Positions 34,152-43,922 of a DNA stretch of 64,000 bases are shown piece by piece. A model generated the notes under the pieces. The model made no database searches. It was not told where the DNA came from and worked only from the letters and a program-made list of their open reading frames with translations. How positions within the stretch are numbered: the stretch's first letter is position 1; every line of letters begins with the position of its first letter. Position numbers and translations under genes: made by a program. This DNA is from Promicromonospora sp. MEB111 (GTDB lineage Bacteria; Actinomycetota; Actinomycetes; Actinomycetales; Cellulomonadaceae): the NCBI RefSeq assembly GCF_030209445.1, contig NZ_JARVSD010000013.1:225342-289341 (forward strand). The letters are read 5' to 3'.

Positions 34152-35441
34152 CTACGCGCTCTTCTCGCGGGGCTGACGGCCCCGCACGGGGCTCTTGCGG
34201 GGCACGACGGTCGGGTTCACGTTGTCGAGCACCACGGAGCGGGTGATGACCACGCGCTCGACGTCGTCGCGACTCGGCACGTCGAACATGACCTGCTGGA
34301 GCACCTCCTCGAGGATCGCCCGCAGGCCGCGTGCGCCGGTGCCGCGGAGCAGGGCCTGCTCGGCGATGGCCTCGACGGCCGGCTCGTCGAACTCGAGCTC
34401 CACGCCGTCGATCTCGAACATGCGCTTGTACTGCTTCACGAGCGCGTTCTTGGGCTCCGTCAGGATCCGTACCAGGGCGTCGCGGTCGAGCGACGAGACG
34501 GAGGCGATGACGGGCAGGCGGCCGATGAACTCGGGGATCAGCCCGTACTTCTGCAGGTCCTCGGGCCGCACCTCGGCGAAGAGGTCCTCGTCCCGGGCGA
34601 TGGACTCCATGGGGGCGCTGAACCCGATGCCGCGCTTGCGGGATCGGGCCGCGACGATGTCGTCCAGCCCCGCGAACGCTCCGGCCACGATGAACAGCAC
34701 GTTCGTCGTGTCGATCTGGATGAACTCCTGGTGCGGGTGCTTGCGCCCACCCTGCGGGGGCACCGAGGCCGTGGTGCCCTCGATGATCTTCAGGAGCGCC
34801 TGTTGCACGCCCTCGCCGGAGACGTCACGCGTGATCGACGGGTTCTCGGCCTTGCGGGCCACCTTGTCGACCTCGTCGATGTAGATGATGCCCGTCTCGG
34901 CCTTCTTGACGTCGTAGTCCGCGGCCTGGATGAGCTTGAGCAGGATGTTCTCGACGTCCTCGCCCACGTAGCCGGCCTCGGTGAGGGCGGTCGCGTCGGC
35001 GATGGCGAACGGGACGTTCAGCATCTTGGCGAGCGTCTGCGCCAGATAGGTCTTGCCGGTGCCGGTGGGGCCGATGAGCAGGATGTTCGACTTGGCGATC
35101 TCGACCGGGTCCTGGTCGTCGGGGCTGATGGAACGCCCCGCCTCGCCGGCCTGGATCCGCTTGTAGTGGTTGTAGACGGCAACGGCCAGGGCGCGCTTGG
35201 CGGGGTCCTGGCCGATGATGTACTGCTCGAGGAAGTCGAAGATCTCGCGGGGCTTGGGCAACTCTGTCAGACCGAGCTCCGCAGCCTCACCGAGCTCTTC
35301 CTCGATGATCTCGTTGCACAGCTCGATGCACTCGTCGCAGATGTAGACGCCGGGTCCGGCGATCAGCTTCTTCACCTGCTTCTGCGACTTGCCACAGAAG
35401 TTGCACTTCAGCAGTTCCGCGCCGTCACCGATTCGCGCCAC
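34152..35441 (-). CDS. clpX: ATP-dependent Clp protease ATP-binding subunit ClpX
   Basis: A 429-residue AAA+ unfoldase that feeds substrates to ClpP. The zinc finger CNFCGKSQ...CDECIELC is at residues about 12-40, Walker A is GPTGTGKT, Walker [10 protein letters not shown], and the IGF-like ClpP-docking loop [10 protein letters not shown] is present, as is the [11 protein letters not shown] sensor region. The GTG at 35441 has GAGGAG eight bases upstream; a longer frame exists but lacks family sequence. It is separated from clpP2 by 289 bases with a hairpin, so it probably has its own promoter, unlike a tight clpP-clpX operon. Confidence 0.96.
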   Translation of the reverse strand: MARIGDGAELLKCNFCGKSQKQVKKLIAGPGVYICDECIELCNEIIEEELGEAAELGLTELPKPREIFDFLEQYIIGQDPAKRALAVAVYNHYKRIQAGEAGRSISPDDQDPVEIAKSNILLIGPTGTGKTYLAQTLAKMLNVPFAIADATALTEAGYVGEDVENILLKLIQAADYDVKKAETGIIYIDEVDKVARKAENPSITRDVSGEGVQQALLKIIEGTTASVPPQGGRKHPHQEFIQIDTTNVLFIVAGAFAGLDDIVAARSRKRGIGFSAPMESIARDEDLFAEVRPEDLQKYGLIPEFIGRLPVIASVSSLDRDALVRILTEPKNALVKQYKRMFEIDGVELEFDEPAVEAIAEQALLRGTGARGLRAILEEVLQQVMFDVPSRDDVERVVITRSVVLDNVNPTVVPRKSPVRGRQPREKSA

Positions 35442-35643
35442 TACCTGTCTCCTCGCCTTGTGCACCCTCGCGGAATCCTGCACGGGCCGGCTGGCCCAGC
35501 AGATCCGCGACGTCGAGCGGTCTCAGATCCATTCCACACCACCGGTGGCCTGTTGTCAGCCGGGCGGCCCGGCGGGTCGCCTGACCGATTTTCACCAGAT
35601 CATGACAATTTTGTCAGATTCTGCGCGGCGTGTCCCACAATGC

Positions 35644-35696
35644 CCGACGCCGGGGCGGATCGTCCACCGGTATTGGTGGCACGGCCCCGGCGTCGG
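35644..35696 (-). terminator. Hairpin downstream of clpP2, before clpX
   Basis: A 13-base arm at 35644-35656 (CCGACGCCGGGGC) pairs exactly with 35684-35696, and an inner CCACC/GGTGG stem makes the structure continuous. It begins 34 bases after the clpP2 stop, in the gap before clpX, and probably ends or attenuates clpP transcripts. Confidence 0.6.
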
Positions 35697-35730
35697 ACGC
35701 CTGCGGTCCGGGCGGACCAGACCGGAGCGG

Positions 35731-36444
35731 TCAGTTCGTCACGACCGCGACGGGCTTGCGCGACTCGAGCACCTCGTCGACCAGGCCGTACTCCTTGGCC
35801 TGGGCGGCGGTCAGGATCTTGTCGCGCTCGATGTCGTCACGCACCTGCTCCTGCGTCTTGCCGCTGTGCGTCGCGAGCGTCAGCTCGAGCCACTCGCGCA
35901 TGCGGATCAGCTCGTTCGCGTGGATCTCGATGTCCGAGGCCTGCGCGTAGCCGCCACCCTCCATCGCGGGCTGGTGGATCAGCACGCGGGAGTTCGGCAG
36001 CGCGAGCCGCTTGCCCGGCTGGCCGGCGGCCAGCAGGACGGCCGCGGCCGACGCCGCCTGGCCCAGGCACACGGTCTGGATCTGCGGCTTGATGAACTGC
36101 ATGGTGTCGTACAGCGCCGTCATGGCCGTGAACGAGCCACCCGGCGAGTTGATGTACATCATCACGTCGCGGTCCGGGTCCTGGGTCTCCAGGACCAGGA
36201 GCTGGGCCATGACGTCGTCCGCGGACGCGTCGTCGACCTGGACGCCCAGGAAGATGATGCGGTCCTCGAACAGCTTGGTGTACGGGTCCTGGCGCTTGAA
36301 GCCGTACGCGGTGCGCTCCTCGAACTGCGGGAGCACGTAGCGTGCGGACGGCATGGCGCCGGCGGTTGCAAAAGGCATCCGCGCACCCGAACGGGCGCCG
36401 GCAAGGCGCTCTGCGGCTGCGACGAACTGGGCTTCAGGACTCAC
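35731..36444 (-). CDS. clpP2: ATP-dependent Clp protease proteolytic subunit ClpP2
   Basis: A 237-residue serine peptidase. The nucleophile lies in [14 protein letters not shown], the histidine in VLIHQPAM and the aspartate in [30 protein letters not shown] and [17 protein letters not shown] match mycobacterial ClpP2. The first 35 residues are longer than usual and may be a propeptide. The likely start is the GTG at 36444: GAGGAG touches the ATG at 36450 directly but is six bases from this GTG. It follows clpP1 by 43 bases. In actinobacteria ClpP1 and ClpP2 form a mixed two-ring complex. Confidence 0.93.
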   Translation of the reverse strand: MSPEAQFVAAAERLAGARSGARMPFATAGAMPSARYVLPQFEERTAYGFKRQDPYTKLFEDRIIFLGVQVDDASADDVMAQLLVLETQDPDRDVMMYINSPGGSFTAMTALYDTMQFIKPQIQTVCLGQAASAAAVLLAAGQPGKRLALPNSRVLIHQPAMEGGGYAQASDIEIHANELIRMREWLELTLATHSGKTQEQVRDDIERDKILTAAQAKEYGLVDEVLESRKPVAVVTN

Positions 36445-36487
36445 GGTCATCTCCTCTTGAGAAAGCTCTTGATGCGTTTCCGGGCGG

Positions 36488-37117
36488 TCAGCTGTTCATG
36501 CCGCCGCCGCCGGCCAGCGCAGCGGTCTCGACGACGTGGTCGACGAAGCCGTACTCCAGTGCCTCGGAGGCCGTGAACCAGTTGTCGCGGTCGTTGTCCT
36601 TGATGATCGTCTCGAGCGACTGACCGGTCTGCTCGGCGGTCAGCTCGGCGAGCACCTTCTTCATGTGCATGATGAGCTGCGCCCCGATCCGCACGTCGGT
36701 GGCCGTACCACCGATGCCGCCGGACGGCTGGTGCATCAGCACGCGGGCGTGCGGCGTGATGTACCGCTTGCCCTTGGTGCCGGAGGACAGCAGGAACTGC
36801 CCCATGGAGGCGGCCATGCCCATCGCGACCGTCGCCACGTCGGGCTTGATGAACTGCATGGTGTCGTAGATCGCCATGCCGGCCGTGATAGAGCCGCCGG
36901 GCGAGTTGATGTAAAGCCAGATGTCCTTGTCAGGGTCCTCGGCCGCGAGAAGCATCATCTGCGCGCTGATCGCGTTCGCGTTCTCGTCGCGCACCTCCGA
37001 CCCCAGCCAGATGATGCGCTCCTTGAGCAGCCGGTTGTAGATGGAGTCGTTGAGCCCGAAGCCAGCACCCTCCGTCCGCGCTACCGGCCCAGCATCCATC
37101 CGCAGCAGATCGTTCAC
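36488..37117 (-). CDS. clpP1: ATP-dependent Clp protease proteolytic subunit ClpP1
   Basis: A 209-residue serine peptidase and first gene of the clpP1-clpP2 pair. The nucleophile lies in [14 protein letters not shown], the histidine in VLMHQPSGG and the aspartate in [24 protein letters not shown] is typical of ClpP1. The GTG at 37117 is preferred: GAGGAG abuts the in-frame ATG two codons earlier but stands six bases from this GTG, the same arrangement as in clpP2. Tig lies upstream with a terminator between, so the operon has its own promoter in 37118-37274. Confidence 0.94.
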   Translation of the reverse strand: MNDLLRMDAGPVARTEGAGFGLNDSIYNRLLKERIIWLGSEVRDENANAISAQMMLLAAEDPDKDIWLYINSPGGSITAGMAIYDTMQFIKPDVATVAMGMAASMGQFLLSSGTKGKRYITPHARVLMHQPSGGIGGTATDVRIGAQLIMHMKKVLAELTAEQTGQSLETIIKDNDRDNWFTASEALEYGFVDHVVETAALAGGGGMNS

Positions 37118-37274
37118 GTCCATCTCCTCGGTTCTGACTCTCGTCTGTGGACCACGTCCTAAGACGTCGTGTCGCTCGACCCTAACGTGCCTCCGGCCGC
37201 CAGAACTCCCGATTCGACGGCCGTTTCGCCTACAGCGCACCGGTGCTGCCCACGGCGAAGGCAGGGGGAACGCG

Positions 37275-37317
37275 GACGGCGGTCCGCACCCTCGCGCGAA
37301 GGGTGCGGACCGCCGTC
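37275..37317 (-). terminator. Terminator of tig
   Basis: A perfect 18-bp stem, GACGGCGGTCCGCACCCT at 37275-37292 with its complement at 37300-37317, around the loop CGCGCGA. It begins 38 bases after the tig stop on the minus strand and separates tig from the clpP promoter. Confidence 0.8.
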
Positions 37318-37354
37318 GGACGTCCTGCTCCGGCCCTGCCGGGCCGGGGGTGCG

Positions 37355-38743
37355 TCAGGCCTTCGCGGTCTCCGACGCCTCGGGCGCCGAACCCTCGGGC
37401 GCCTCGGCGTCAGCGGCCTCCTGGGCCTGCGCCACGGCGTCGCTCAGGGCGGCCTGGGCCTCGTCGGCCTCGTCCGAGCCGATGAACTCGCTCAGGTCCA
37501 CGACGTTGCCGTCGGAGTCCTTGACCTCGATCTGGCGCAGCGCGACGGCGAGGGCCTTCGAGCGGGCGACCTCGCCGACCATGGCGGGGATCTGACCGCC
37601 CTGCTCGAGGGTCTTGATGAACTCGCTCGGCTCCATGCCGTACTGCTGCGAGGCGCTCACCAGGTACTCGACGAGCTCGCCCTGGCTCACCTGCACCTTG
37701 AGCTTCTCGGCGAGGGTGTCGAGCAGGATCTGGTTCTTGATCGCCTTGGTCGCGTCCTCCGTGACCTCGGCGCGGTGCTCGTCGTCCTCCAGGCGGCTCT
37801 CGGACTCGAGGTGACGGTGCACCTCGGCCTCGACCACGCCGGACGGCACGGGGACCTCGACGGTCTCCAGGAGCTTCTCCATGAGGGCGTCCCGCGCGGT
37901 GACGGCCTGGTTGGAGGTCTTGATGCCGGCGACCTGGCTCTTCAGGTCGTCCTTCAGCTCCTCCAGCGTGTCGAACTCCGAGGCGAGCTGGGCGAAGTCG
38001 TCGTCCACCTCGGGCAGGTCGCGCTGCTTGACCGACGTCGCGGTGACGGTCACGTCGGCGTCCTGGCCCTCGTGCTCGCCGCCGGCGAGCGGCGCCTTGA
38101 AGGTGGTGGTCTCGCCACCGGACAGGCCGGTCAGGGCCTCGTCGAGCCCCTCGAGCATGTTGCCGGAGCCGATCTGGTACGAGACGCCTGACACGGAGTC
38201 GACCTCCTCGTCACCGATGACGGCCTTGAGGTCGATGACGACGTAGTCGCCCTCGACGGCCGGGCGGTCCACGCCCACCAGGGTGCCGAAGCGCTCGCGC
38301 AGGGCGTCCAGGCGCTCGGTGACGTCCTCGTCGGTCACCTCGGTGGAGTCGACGGTCAGCTCGACGTCGGAGAGCTCGGGGAGCTCGATCTCGGGGCGCA
38401 CCTCGACCTCGGCCGTGAACTTCAGCTGGCCCTCGCCGGCCTTGGCCGGGACCTCGGTCACGTCGACCTCGGGCTGGGCGAGCGGACGCAGGTCGGTCTC
38501 GCCGAGCGCGTCACGGTAGAAACCGGAGAGCCCGTCGTTCACGGCGTGCTCGATCACGGCGCCCCAGCCGACCCGCTGCTCGATGATGCGCGGGGGAACC
38601 TTGCCCTTGCGGAACCCGGGGACGTTCACCTGCTCCGCGATGTGCTCGTAGGCGTGATCGATGCTCGGCTTGAGCTCGTCGTAGTCCACCTCGACGGTCA
38701 GCTTGACCTTGGTGGGCTCCAAGGTCTCGACGGCGCTCTTCAC
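37355..38743 (-). CDS. tig: Trigger factor
   Basis: A 462-residue ribosome-associated chaperone. The N-terminal ribosome-binding domain has the signature GFRKGKVPPRIIEQR (about residues 43-57), the FKBP-like prolyl isomerase domain is around 160-245 (VEGDYVVIDLKAVIGDEEV, then GVSYQIGSGNMLEGLDEALTGL), and the C-terminal substrate-binding arms follow, ending in an acidic Ala/Glu-rich tail. GGAG lies eight bases before the GTG at 38743. The tig-clpP1-clpP2-clpX order is conserved in actinobacteria. Confidence 0.95.
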   Translation of the reverse strand: MKSAVETLEPTKVKLTVEVDYDELKPSIDHAYEHIAEQVNVPGFRKGKVPPRIIEQRVGWGAVIEHAVNDGLSGFYRDALGETDLRPLAQPEVDVTEVPAKAGEGQLKFTAEVEVRPEIELPELSDVELTVDSTEVTDEDVTERLDALRERFGTLVGVDRPAVEGDYVVIDLKAVIGDEEVDSVSGVSYQIGSGNMLEGLDEALTGLSGGETTTFKAPLAGGEHEGQDADVTVTATSVKQRDLPEVDDDFAQLASEFDTLEELKDDLKSQVAGIKTSNQAVTARDALMEKLLETVEVPVPSGVVEAEVHRHLESESRLEDDEHRAEVTEDATKAIKNQILLDTLAEKLKVQVSQGELVEYLVSASQQYGMEPSEFIKTLEQGGQIPAMVGEVARSKALAVALRQIEVKDSDGNVVDLSEFIGSDEADEAQAALSDAVAQAQEAADAEAPEGSAPEASETAKA

Positions 38744-38875
38744 TTCGATGGTCTCCAGAATGTCGGGGGTGCGCGCACGCCGGCGTACTGCGTCCCGGGT
38801 GGCGCGGGGATGCTCTGCTTCAGTTGCGGCTGCTCGCTGGCAGCGACGTACGACAGGCGCACGGGCAACCCGTCA

Positions 38876-38900
38876 ATAGTACGCCTCACGACCACAGGCG
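38876..38900 (-). promoter_or_regulatory. Candidate tig promoter
   Basis: On the minus strand TACTAT (38881-38876) is a good -10 element, with GTGGTC about 15 bases upstream as a weak -35. It lies 133 bases before the tig start in the 254-base gap from the sugar transporter. I saw no tRNA or other gene in that gap. Confidence 0.4.
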
Positions 38901-38997
38901 CCGAATGCTGGCCGGTGGCGTGCCGCACACCTCCAGCCTCCCACAGCCGGACGCCTGCGCCACCGATGTCAGCCGAGAGCGCAAGCCGCGCGCGCCG

Positions 38998-39807
38998 TCA
39001 CCGGCCCATGCCGGCGGTGAGGCCTGCGACGATCTGCCGCGTCGCCACGAGGAACAGCACCACCAGCGGGAGGGTCGCGATGACCAGGCCGGCGAACAGC
39101 GTGGACCACGACGTCTGGTACTCCCCGAAGAACGTGGTCAGGCCCACGGGCAGCGTGTACTGCGTCCGGTCGCGCACGAGGATCAGCGGGTAGAAGAAGT
39201 CGTTCCAGATGGGCACGAAGCGGAAGACCACCACGGTGGCGACCGCGGGCCGCACGAGCGGCAGCAGCACCGACCAGAACGTGCGCAGGGGGCCGGCGCC
39301 GTCGATCCGGGCAGCGTCCTCCAGCTCGTCCGGGAGCTGGCGCAGGAACGTGGCCAGCACGAACACCGAGAACGGGATCGAGACGGCCGAGTAGACCAGG
39401 ATCAGCCCGGTCCGGGTCGACGCGAGGCCGATCGTGTCCAGCAGGTAGAAGATCGGCACGATCATGAGGAACACGGGCATCATCAGGCCCGAGACGAAGA
39501 CCTGCTCGATCACGGCCATCAGGCGTGAGCGCGACCGCGCCAGGGCGTACGCGGCCAGCAGCGAGACCGCCGTCGACAGCACCACCGACACCGTGGTGAC
39601 CAGCACCGAGTTGACGAAGTAGGTGGAGAACGACGCCTCGACCCACGCCTCGCGGTACGCGTCCAGGGACGGGCTGTGCGGCAGGCCGAGCGGCTCCACC
39701 ACCAGCTCCTGGTCGGTCCGGAACGAGTTCCACACCATGACCAGCAGGGGCAGCAGCGCGACGGCGGCGTAGCCCCACAGCAACGTGCCGACCGCGGCCC
39801 GCCTCAC
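38998..39807 (-). CDS. Carbohydrate ABC transporter permease (MalG-like)
   Basis: A 269-residue inner-membrane protein with six helices and the EAA motif DELEDAARIDGAGPLRTFWSVLLPLVRP. It matches the second permease of binding-protein-dependent sugar importers (CUT1 family). The GTG at 39807 overlaps the stop of the first permease (GTGA). No ATPase gene is in this cluster, which is normal in actinobacteria, where a shared MsiK-like ATPase elsewhere serves several such systems. Confidence 0.9.
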   Translation of the reverse strand: MRRAAVGTLLWGYAAVALLPLLVMVWNSFRTDQELVVEPLGLPHSPSLDAYREAWVEASFSTYFVNSVLVTTVSVVLSTAVSLLAAYALARSRSRLMAVIEQVFVSGLMMPVFLMIVPIFYLLDTIGLASTRTGLILVYSAVSIPFSVFVLATFLRQLPDELEDAARIDGAGPLRTFWSVLLPLVRPAVATVVVFRFVPIWNDFFYPLILVRDRTQYTLPVGLTTFFGEYQTSWSTLFAGLVIATLPLVVLFLVATRQIVAGLTAGMGR

Positions 39808-40727
39808 GTCAGCCGCCGTTCGACGCGACGGAACCAGCGCGTGAACGCGACCGAGACCCCGACGATCACGACGAACAGCACGATCGCCACCGCCGACGAG
39901 ATGCCGATGGCGTTGGACGCCCCCGAGTGGAACGCCGTGCGGTAGAAGAGGAGCGACATGACGTCGGTGGCGCCGGCCGGGCTGCCGCTGGACCCACCCA
40001 GGGCGTACGGGATCGGGAACGCCTCCATGGAGAAGATGAACGTCAGCACGCTCACGGTGCCGATCACCGGCGTCAGGAGGGGCAGCGTCACGTGCCAGAA
40101 GCGCTGGCGGGAGCTCGCGCCGTCGAGCATCGCGGCCTCCTCCAGCGTCGGGTCGAGCGCGCCGAGGGCCGCACCGTAGACCAGGAGCGGGAACCCGACC
40201 CACTGCCAGGCGGTCACCAGGACCACCACCCACAGTGCGGTGTCGGGGTCGCCCAGCCAGGGCTGGGCCACCGCGTCGAGGCCGACGGCGCGCAGGGCGG
40301 CGTTGACCGGGCCGAACAGCGGCGAGAGCAGCAGCGACCAGAGGTAGCCGACCACCAGCGGCGAGACCAGGTACGGCATCGTGTACAGCACCTGGAACAG
40401 GCGCCGCAGCCGGCCGCGCCGGTGCAGCACGTACGCCAGCAGGAGGCCCAGCGAGTTCTGCACCACCATGGCCCCGGCGAACAGGAGCGCGTTGTGCCCG
40501 AACGCGCGCGGGAGCTGGGTGGCGTACGGCTCGGTGGTGAACAGCGCGACGAAGTTGTCCAGCCCCACGAACGCGTCCTGCGCGGTGCCGCGCCAGGAGA
40601 ACAGCGAGTAGGTCAGCGCCGTGGCCATCGGGTAGAGCACGAAGACGGCGAACAGCGCCGCGGCGGGCAGGATGAAGAGCAGTGCGACCGGCGTGGGCAG
40701 TGCCGCGGCTCGACGGCGACGGCTCAC
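39804..40727 (-). CDS. Carbohydrate ABC transporter permease (MalF-like)
   Basis: A 307-residue inner-membrane protein with the pattern LLFILPAAALFAVFVLYPMATALTYSLFSW, and the EAA motif TLEEAAMLDGASSRQRFWHVTLPLLTP. It is the first permease of a CUT1-type sugar importer. The GTG at 40727 overlaps the stop of the binding protein gene (GTGA); a GTG five codons earlier is an alternative. Gene order is binding protein, this permease, then the MalG-like permease. Confidence 0.9.
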   Translation of the reverse strand: MSRRRRAAALPTPVALLFILPAAALFAVFVLYPMATALTYSLFSWRGTAQDAFVGLDNFVALFTTEPYATQLPRAFGHNALLFAGAMVVQNSLGLLLAYVLHRRGRLRRLFQVLYTMPYLVSPLVVGYLWSLLLSPLFGPVNAALRAVGLDAVAQPWLGDPDTALWVVVLVTAWQWVGFPLLVYGAALGALDPTLEEAAMLDGASSRQRFWHVTLPLLTPVIGTVSVLTFIFSMEAFPIPYALGGSSGSPAGATDVMSLLFYRTAFHSGASNAIGISSAVAIVLFVVIVGVSVAFTRWFRRVERRLT

Positions 40728-42028
40728 TCGCCCGGCGTCCACCAGGCCGACAGGCCGTCCTGGATCACGTCGGCGGCACCCTCGGCGTCGGTGTCGCCGA
40801 GAAAGAGCTTCTGCCCCGCCTCACCCATCAGGTCCGTGCCCACGGGGTCGCCGTAGCGGTAGTCCACGAGCAGCAGGTACGGCGCGGGGCTCTCCTGGTA
40901 CAGGTCCCACATCTCCTGCTGCAGCGGGTCGGAGAACTCGACGCCGGGGATCGGCGAGAACTGCTTGAGCTCGTCGGCCACGAGCTGCCCGAACTCGGGC
41001 GTCGCCAGCCAGTTCAGCAGGGTCTCGGCCTCCTCGGGGTGCTCCGTCGTGGCCGACAGGCCCCAGCTCCCGTCCGCGTAGCCGGCGCTGACCGGGTGGT
41101 CCAGGGCCGAGCCGGGTGGCGGGGGCACCTGGAACACGCCGAGGTCCAGGTCGGGGTTGGCGTCCTGGAAGAACGCGAGCTCGTATGAGCCGCCGGCGAA
41201 CATCGCGGCCTGCTCGGAGGTGAACAGCACCTGCGCGTCCGTGTACTGCACGCCCGTCACGTCGTCGGGCATGTACTGCTGGAGGTCCTTCAGCGTCTGG
41301 ATCGAGTCCACGTAGGCCGGGTCGGTGAAGTCCGTCGCGCCGTCGCGCAGGGCCTCCTGGAAGTCGGCGCCGCCGTACTGGGCCGCCGTCAGGGCGTCGT
41401 GCACGGTCGGCACGAACCAGCCGTCGCGTGCGCCGACCGCGAGCGGCGTCACGTCGTGCTCCAGGAGCGTGTCGTTCAGCGCGATGAAGTCGTCCCAGGT
41501 CTCGGGCTCCTCCAGTCCGTGCTCCTCGAAGATCGCGGTGTTGTAGTAGACCTGGATCGTCTGGCTGGCCAGCGGCACGCCGTAGACGGCGCCGTCCTCA
41601 CGGCCGCGCGAGCCGTCGAGGATCGCGTCGTCGAAGTCCGCGAGCGCCGGGACGACGTCCTCCAGCGGCTCCAGGTTGCCGCCCTCGACGAGCGGCTGGA
41701 GCAGGCCGTAGGAGCGCACCTGCGCGATGTCGGGCCCGTCCGACCCGGTCAGGCCGGTGCGCAGGATCTGGTCGTACTCGGTGTTGAGGTGGGCCTGGAA
41801 GTTCACCGTGATGCACGGGTTGGCCTTCTCGAAGACGTCGAAGATCCGCTCGTACGTCTTGAGGTCCTCGGTCCGCCAGGACCAGACGTCCAGCGCCACC
41901 GCGTCGCCGTCGCACCCCGCCCCTGCCGCCGCGCCCGGCTCGGGGCTGTCCGCGGACGGCGCACAGGCGCCGAGGGTCAGTGCCACGAGAGCTGCGGCGG
42001 CTGTGGCAAGGGTCGTTCGGCGGCTCAT
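40724..42028 (-). CDS. Extracellular solute-binding lipoprotein, family 1 (sugar)
   Basis: A 434-residue lipoprotein with lipobox LGAC (Cys22). Family-1 features include VWSWRTEDLKTYERIFDVFEKANPCITVNFQ, DGAVYGVPLASQTIQVYYNTAIFEEHGLEEPETWDDFIAL, and MFAGGSYEL. It would deliver a sugar or oligosaccharide to the two permeases downstream. The specific sugar is unknown; a GH5 endoglucanase 1.9 kb upstream on the same strand suggests plant-wall sugars, but that is only context. Confidence 0.9.
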   Translation of the reverse strand: MSRRTTLATAAAALVALTLGACAPSADSPEPGAAAGAGCDGDAVALDVWSWRTEDLKTYERIFDVFEKANPCITVNFQAHLNTEYDQILRTGLTGSDGPDIAQVRSYGLLQPLVEGGNLEPLEDVVPALADFDDAILDGSRGREDGAVYGVPLASQTIQVYYNTAIFEEHGLEEPETWDDFIALNDTLLEHDVTPLAVGARDGWFVPTVHDALTAAQYGGADFQEALRDGATDFTDPAYVDSIQTLKDLQQYMPDDVTGVQYTDAQVLFTSEQAAMFAGGSYELAFFQDANPDLDLGVFQVPPPPGSALDHPVSAGYADGSWGLSATTEHPEEAETLLNWLATPEFGQLVADELKQFSPIPGVEFSDPLQQEMWDLYQESPAPYLLLVDYRYGDPVGTDLMGEAGQKLFLGDTDAEGAADVIQDGLSAWWTPGE

Positions 42029-42101
42029 GCGCGGGACGCTGCCGGTCGGAGGTCGAGGTGTCAAGCATTTCGACCGAATCGATACGTCGTGTCGGATCCG
42101 C

Positions 42102-43235
42102 CTACCTGCCGCGGGTTGCGTGCCGTGCGATCCGGCGCGCGTCGGCCGCCATCTCGAGGAACATGCCGCTGATCGGGTTGGTGAAGCCGGTGAAGTAGAG
42201 GCCGGGCGCGGCCGGGCGGCCGTTGGTCGCGAGGGGCTTGCCGCGGTCGCCGAGCACGCCCAGGTGGCCCACGACCGGTTCGAGCGCGCGCCGGTACCCG
42301 GTCGCGGCCAGCACGACGTCGGGGGTCAGGCGGGCGCCGTCGGCCAGGACCACCTCGCCGCCGTCGAACCGCTCGACGGCGCGGACGACGCGCACGGTGC
42401 CGGCCTGGACCGCGGCGACGATGCCGATGTCCTGCAGGGGCACGGAACCCTGGGCGACGCGGGTCGCGATGCCCACGTCCGGGATCGGCAGCCCGAGGTC
42501 GGACAGGTCCGGGACGCCGGCCCTGCGGACGGCCACGCCGACGGCGTCGACGAGGCGATCGGGCAGGTGGCGCACCAGGACGCCCGTGTACTGCGCGGCC
42601 CACGGGCCCTGGTTGCGGGGCACGATGTGCGGCGGCGTCCGGACGGCGAGGTGGACGCTCGCCGCGCCGTTCTCGGCGAGGTCCTGCGCGATCTCGGCGC
42701 CCGTGTTGCCCACGCCGGCCACCAGCACGTGCCGGCCCGCGTACGGGGCGGAGTTGCGGTACCGGCTCGCGTGCACGACCTCACCGGTGAACGCGTCCTG
42801 GCCGGGCCAGTCGGGCACGTGCGGGGTGTGGTTGTAGCCGGTGGCGACGACGACGGCGTCCGCGGTGCGGGTGCCGTCGGTGGTGGTGATCGTCCAGCGG
42901 CGGTCCGCGCCGGCGTCCGCGACGGGCCGGTCGAGGTGCGTGACCTCGACGCCGTGCTCGACCCGGAGGTCGTGGTGGGTGGCGTACGCCTCGAGGTAGC
43001 GGACGACGTCGTCGCGCGCGACCCACCGGCCGTACTCCCGCGGGATCGCGAGCCCCGGCAGCCTGGACAGCCCGCGCGTGGTGTGCAGGTGCAGGCGGTC
43101 GTAGTGGTGGCGCCAGGCGTTCCCGACGTGCTCGGACTTCTCGAGCACGGTGACGTCGGCGCCGCGGGCCTTCAGGGCGGCAGCTGCGGAGAGGCCGGCG
43201 GGTCCGGCGCCGATGACGGACACGGTGAGCACCAT
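42102..43235 (-). CDS. Flavin-containing monooxygenase-like NAD(P)/FAD oxidoreductase
   Basis: A 377-residue two-dinucleotide-domain flavoprotein. FAD binds at VIGAGPAGLSAAAALKARG (residues 7-25) and NADPH at VLVAGVGNTGAEIAQDLAENG. VVVATGYNHTPHVPDWPG and a second VLAATGYRRALEP are the ATG motifs linking domains, as in class B monooxygenases such as YUCCA-type or FMO-like enzymes. The substrate is unknown. The start is an ATG at 43235 or the next codon GTG; GGAGC and GCTCC flank the leader as a small inverted repeat (43238-43252). Confidence 0.85.
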   Translation of the reverse strand: MVLTVSVIGAGPAGLSAAAALKARGADVTVLEKSEHVGNAWRHHYDRLHLHTTRGLSRLPGLAIPREYGRWVARDDVVRYLEAYATHHDLRVEHGVEVTHLDRPVADAGADRRWTITTTDGTRTADAVVVATGYNHTPHVPDWPGQDAFTGEVVHASRYRNSAPYAGRHVLVAGVGNTGAEIAQDLAENGAASVHLAVRTPPHIVPRNQGPWAAQYTGVLVRHLPDRLVDAVGVAVRRAGVPDLSDLGLPIPDVGIATRVAQGSVPLQDIGIVAAVQAGTVRVVRAVERFDGGEVVLADGARLTPDVVLAATGYRRALEPVVGHLGVLGDRGKPLATNGRPAAPGLYFTGFTNPISGMFLEMAADARRIARHATRGR

Positions 43236-43266
43236 GGAGGGAGCGTAGTGCTCCCCCTGCTCCGGG

Positions 43267-43656
43267 TCAGCCCGCGGGCGGGCCGTGCAGCACCTCGTGG
43301 TCGCGGAAGAGCAGCTCGTCGGCGGTGGTCTCGACGATCACGGCAAGCAGGTCGGTGGTCGCCGTCGTCGCGTGGATCTCGCCGGGTTCCCAGACCACGG
43401 CCTGGCCGGGCTCGATCTCCCAGCGCTCGTCGGCGGCGCCGTCGGCGCCCTTCGACGTGACGACGCCCTCGCCGGCCAGGACGGCGAGGACCTGGAGCGA
43501 CGTCGCCGGGTGCTCCCCCAGCGTGCCGCCCGCCACGATCCGGGCGACGTGCACCGTGGTGCGCTCGGCGTCGGGCACCTGCGGCAGGAAGTCCATGTCG
43601 ACGCCGGTGCTGCCGAACCGCGTGATCTCTCGGGCCGGGAGCTGGATGATCCGCAT
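43267..43656 (-). CDS. Cupin domain protein
   Basis: A 129-residue single-cupin protein. VHVARIVAGGTLGEHPATSLQVLAVLAGEGVV is cupin motif 1 with only one of the usual metal histidines (GEHPA), and EPGQAVVWEPGEIHATTATTDLLAVIVE is motif 2. It may bind a small ligand rather than act as an oxygenase. It lies 31 bases upstream of the flavin monooxygenase on the same strand, so the two may share a transcript. Confidence 0.8.
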   Translation of the reverse strand: MRIIQLPAREITRFGSTGVDMDFLPQVPDAERTTVHVARIVAGGTLGEHPATSLQVLAVLAGEGVVTSKGADGAADERWEIEPGQAVVWEPGEIHATTATTDLLAVIVETTADELLFRDHEVLHGPPAG

Positions 43657-43738
43657 CGGACGATCTTCTCAAACCTCGCTCCGGGGTGCGTCGCAGCCGG
43701 TTGAGGGTGGCCGGGTGGGCAGAACTCCGGTCGGCTGG

Positions 43739-43793
43739 GCCCCGCCTGATCCGGCTCTGCAGGATTGTCCTGCAGAGCCGGATCAGGCGGGGC
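43739..43793 (-). terminator. Perfect 26-bp palindrome after the GH5 gene
   Basis: Arms 43739-43764 and 43768-43793 are perfect complements over 26 bases with a three-base loop (TTG). It lies 129 bases beyond the GH5 stop and 82 bases upstream of the cupin start, both on the minus strand. A GH5 terminator is likely, but the perfection and length are unusual. Confidence 0.6.
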
Positions 43794-43922
43794 TGAGGTG
43801 TTCGTCGTTCAGCCCTGCCAGCACCTGCCGATCGAGTGCACCTTGCGGCCGATGCTTCCAGACCGACGCTTCCAGCCGACACGACCAGGCCGACGCGACC
43901 AGGCCTGCCCAGAGCGGCCGAC

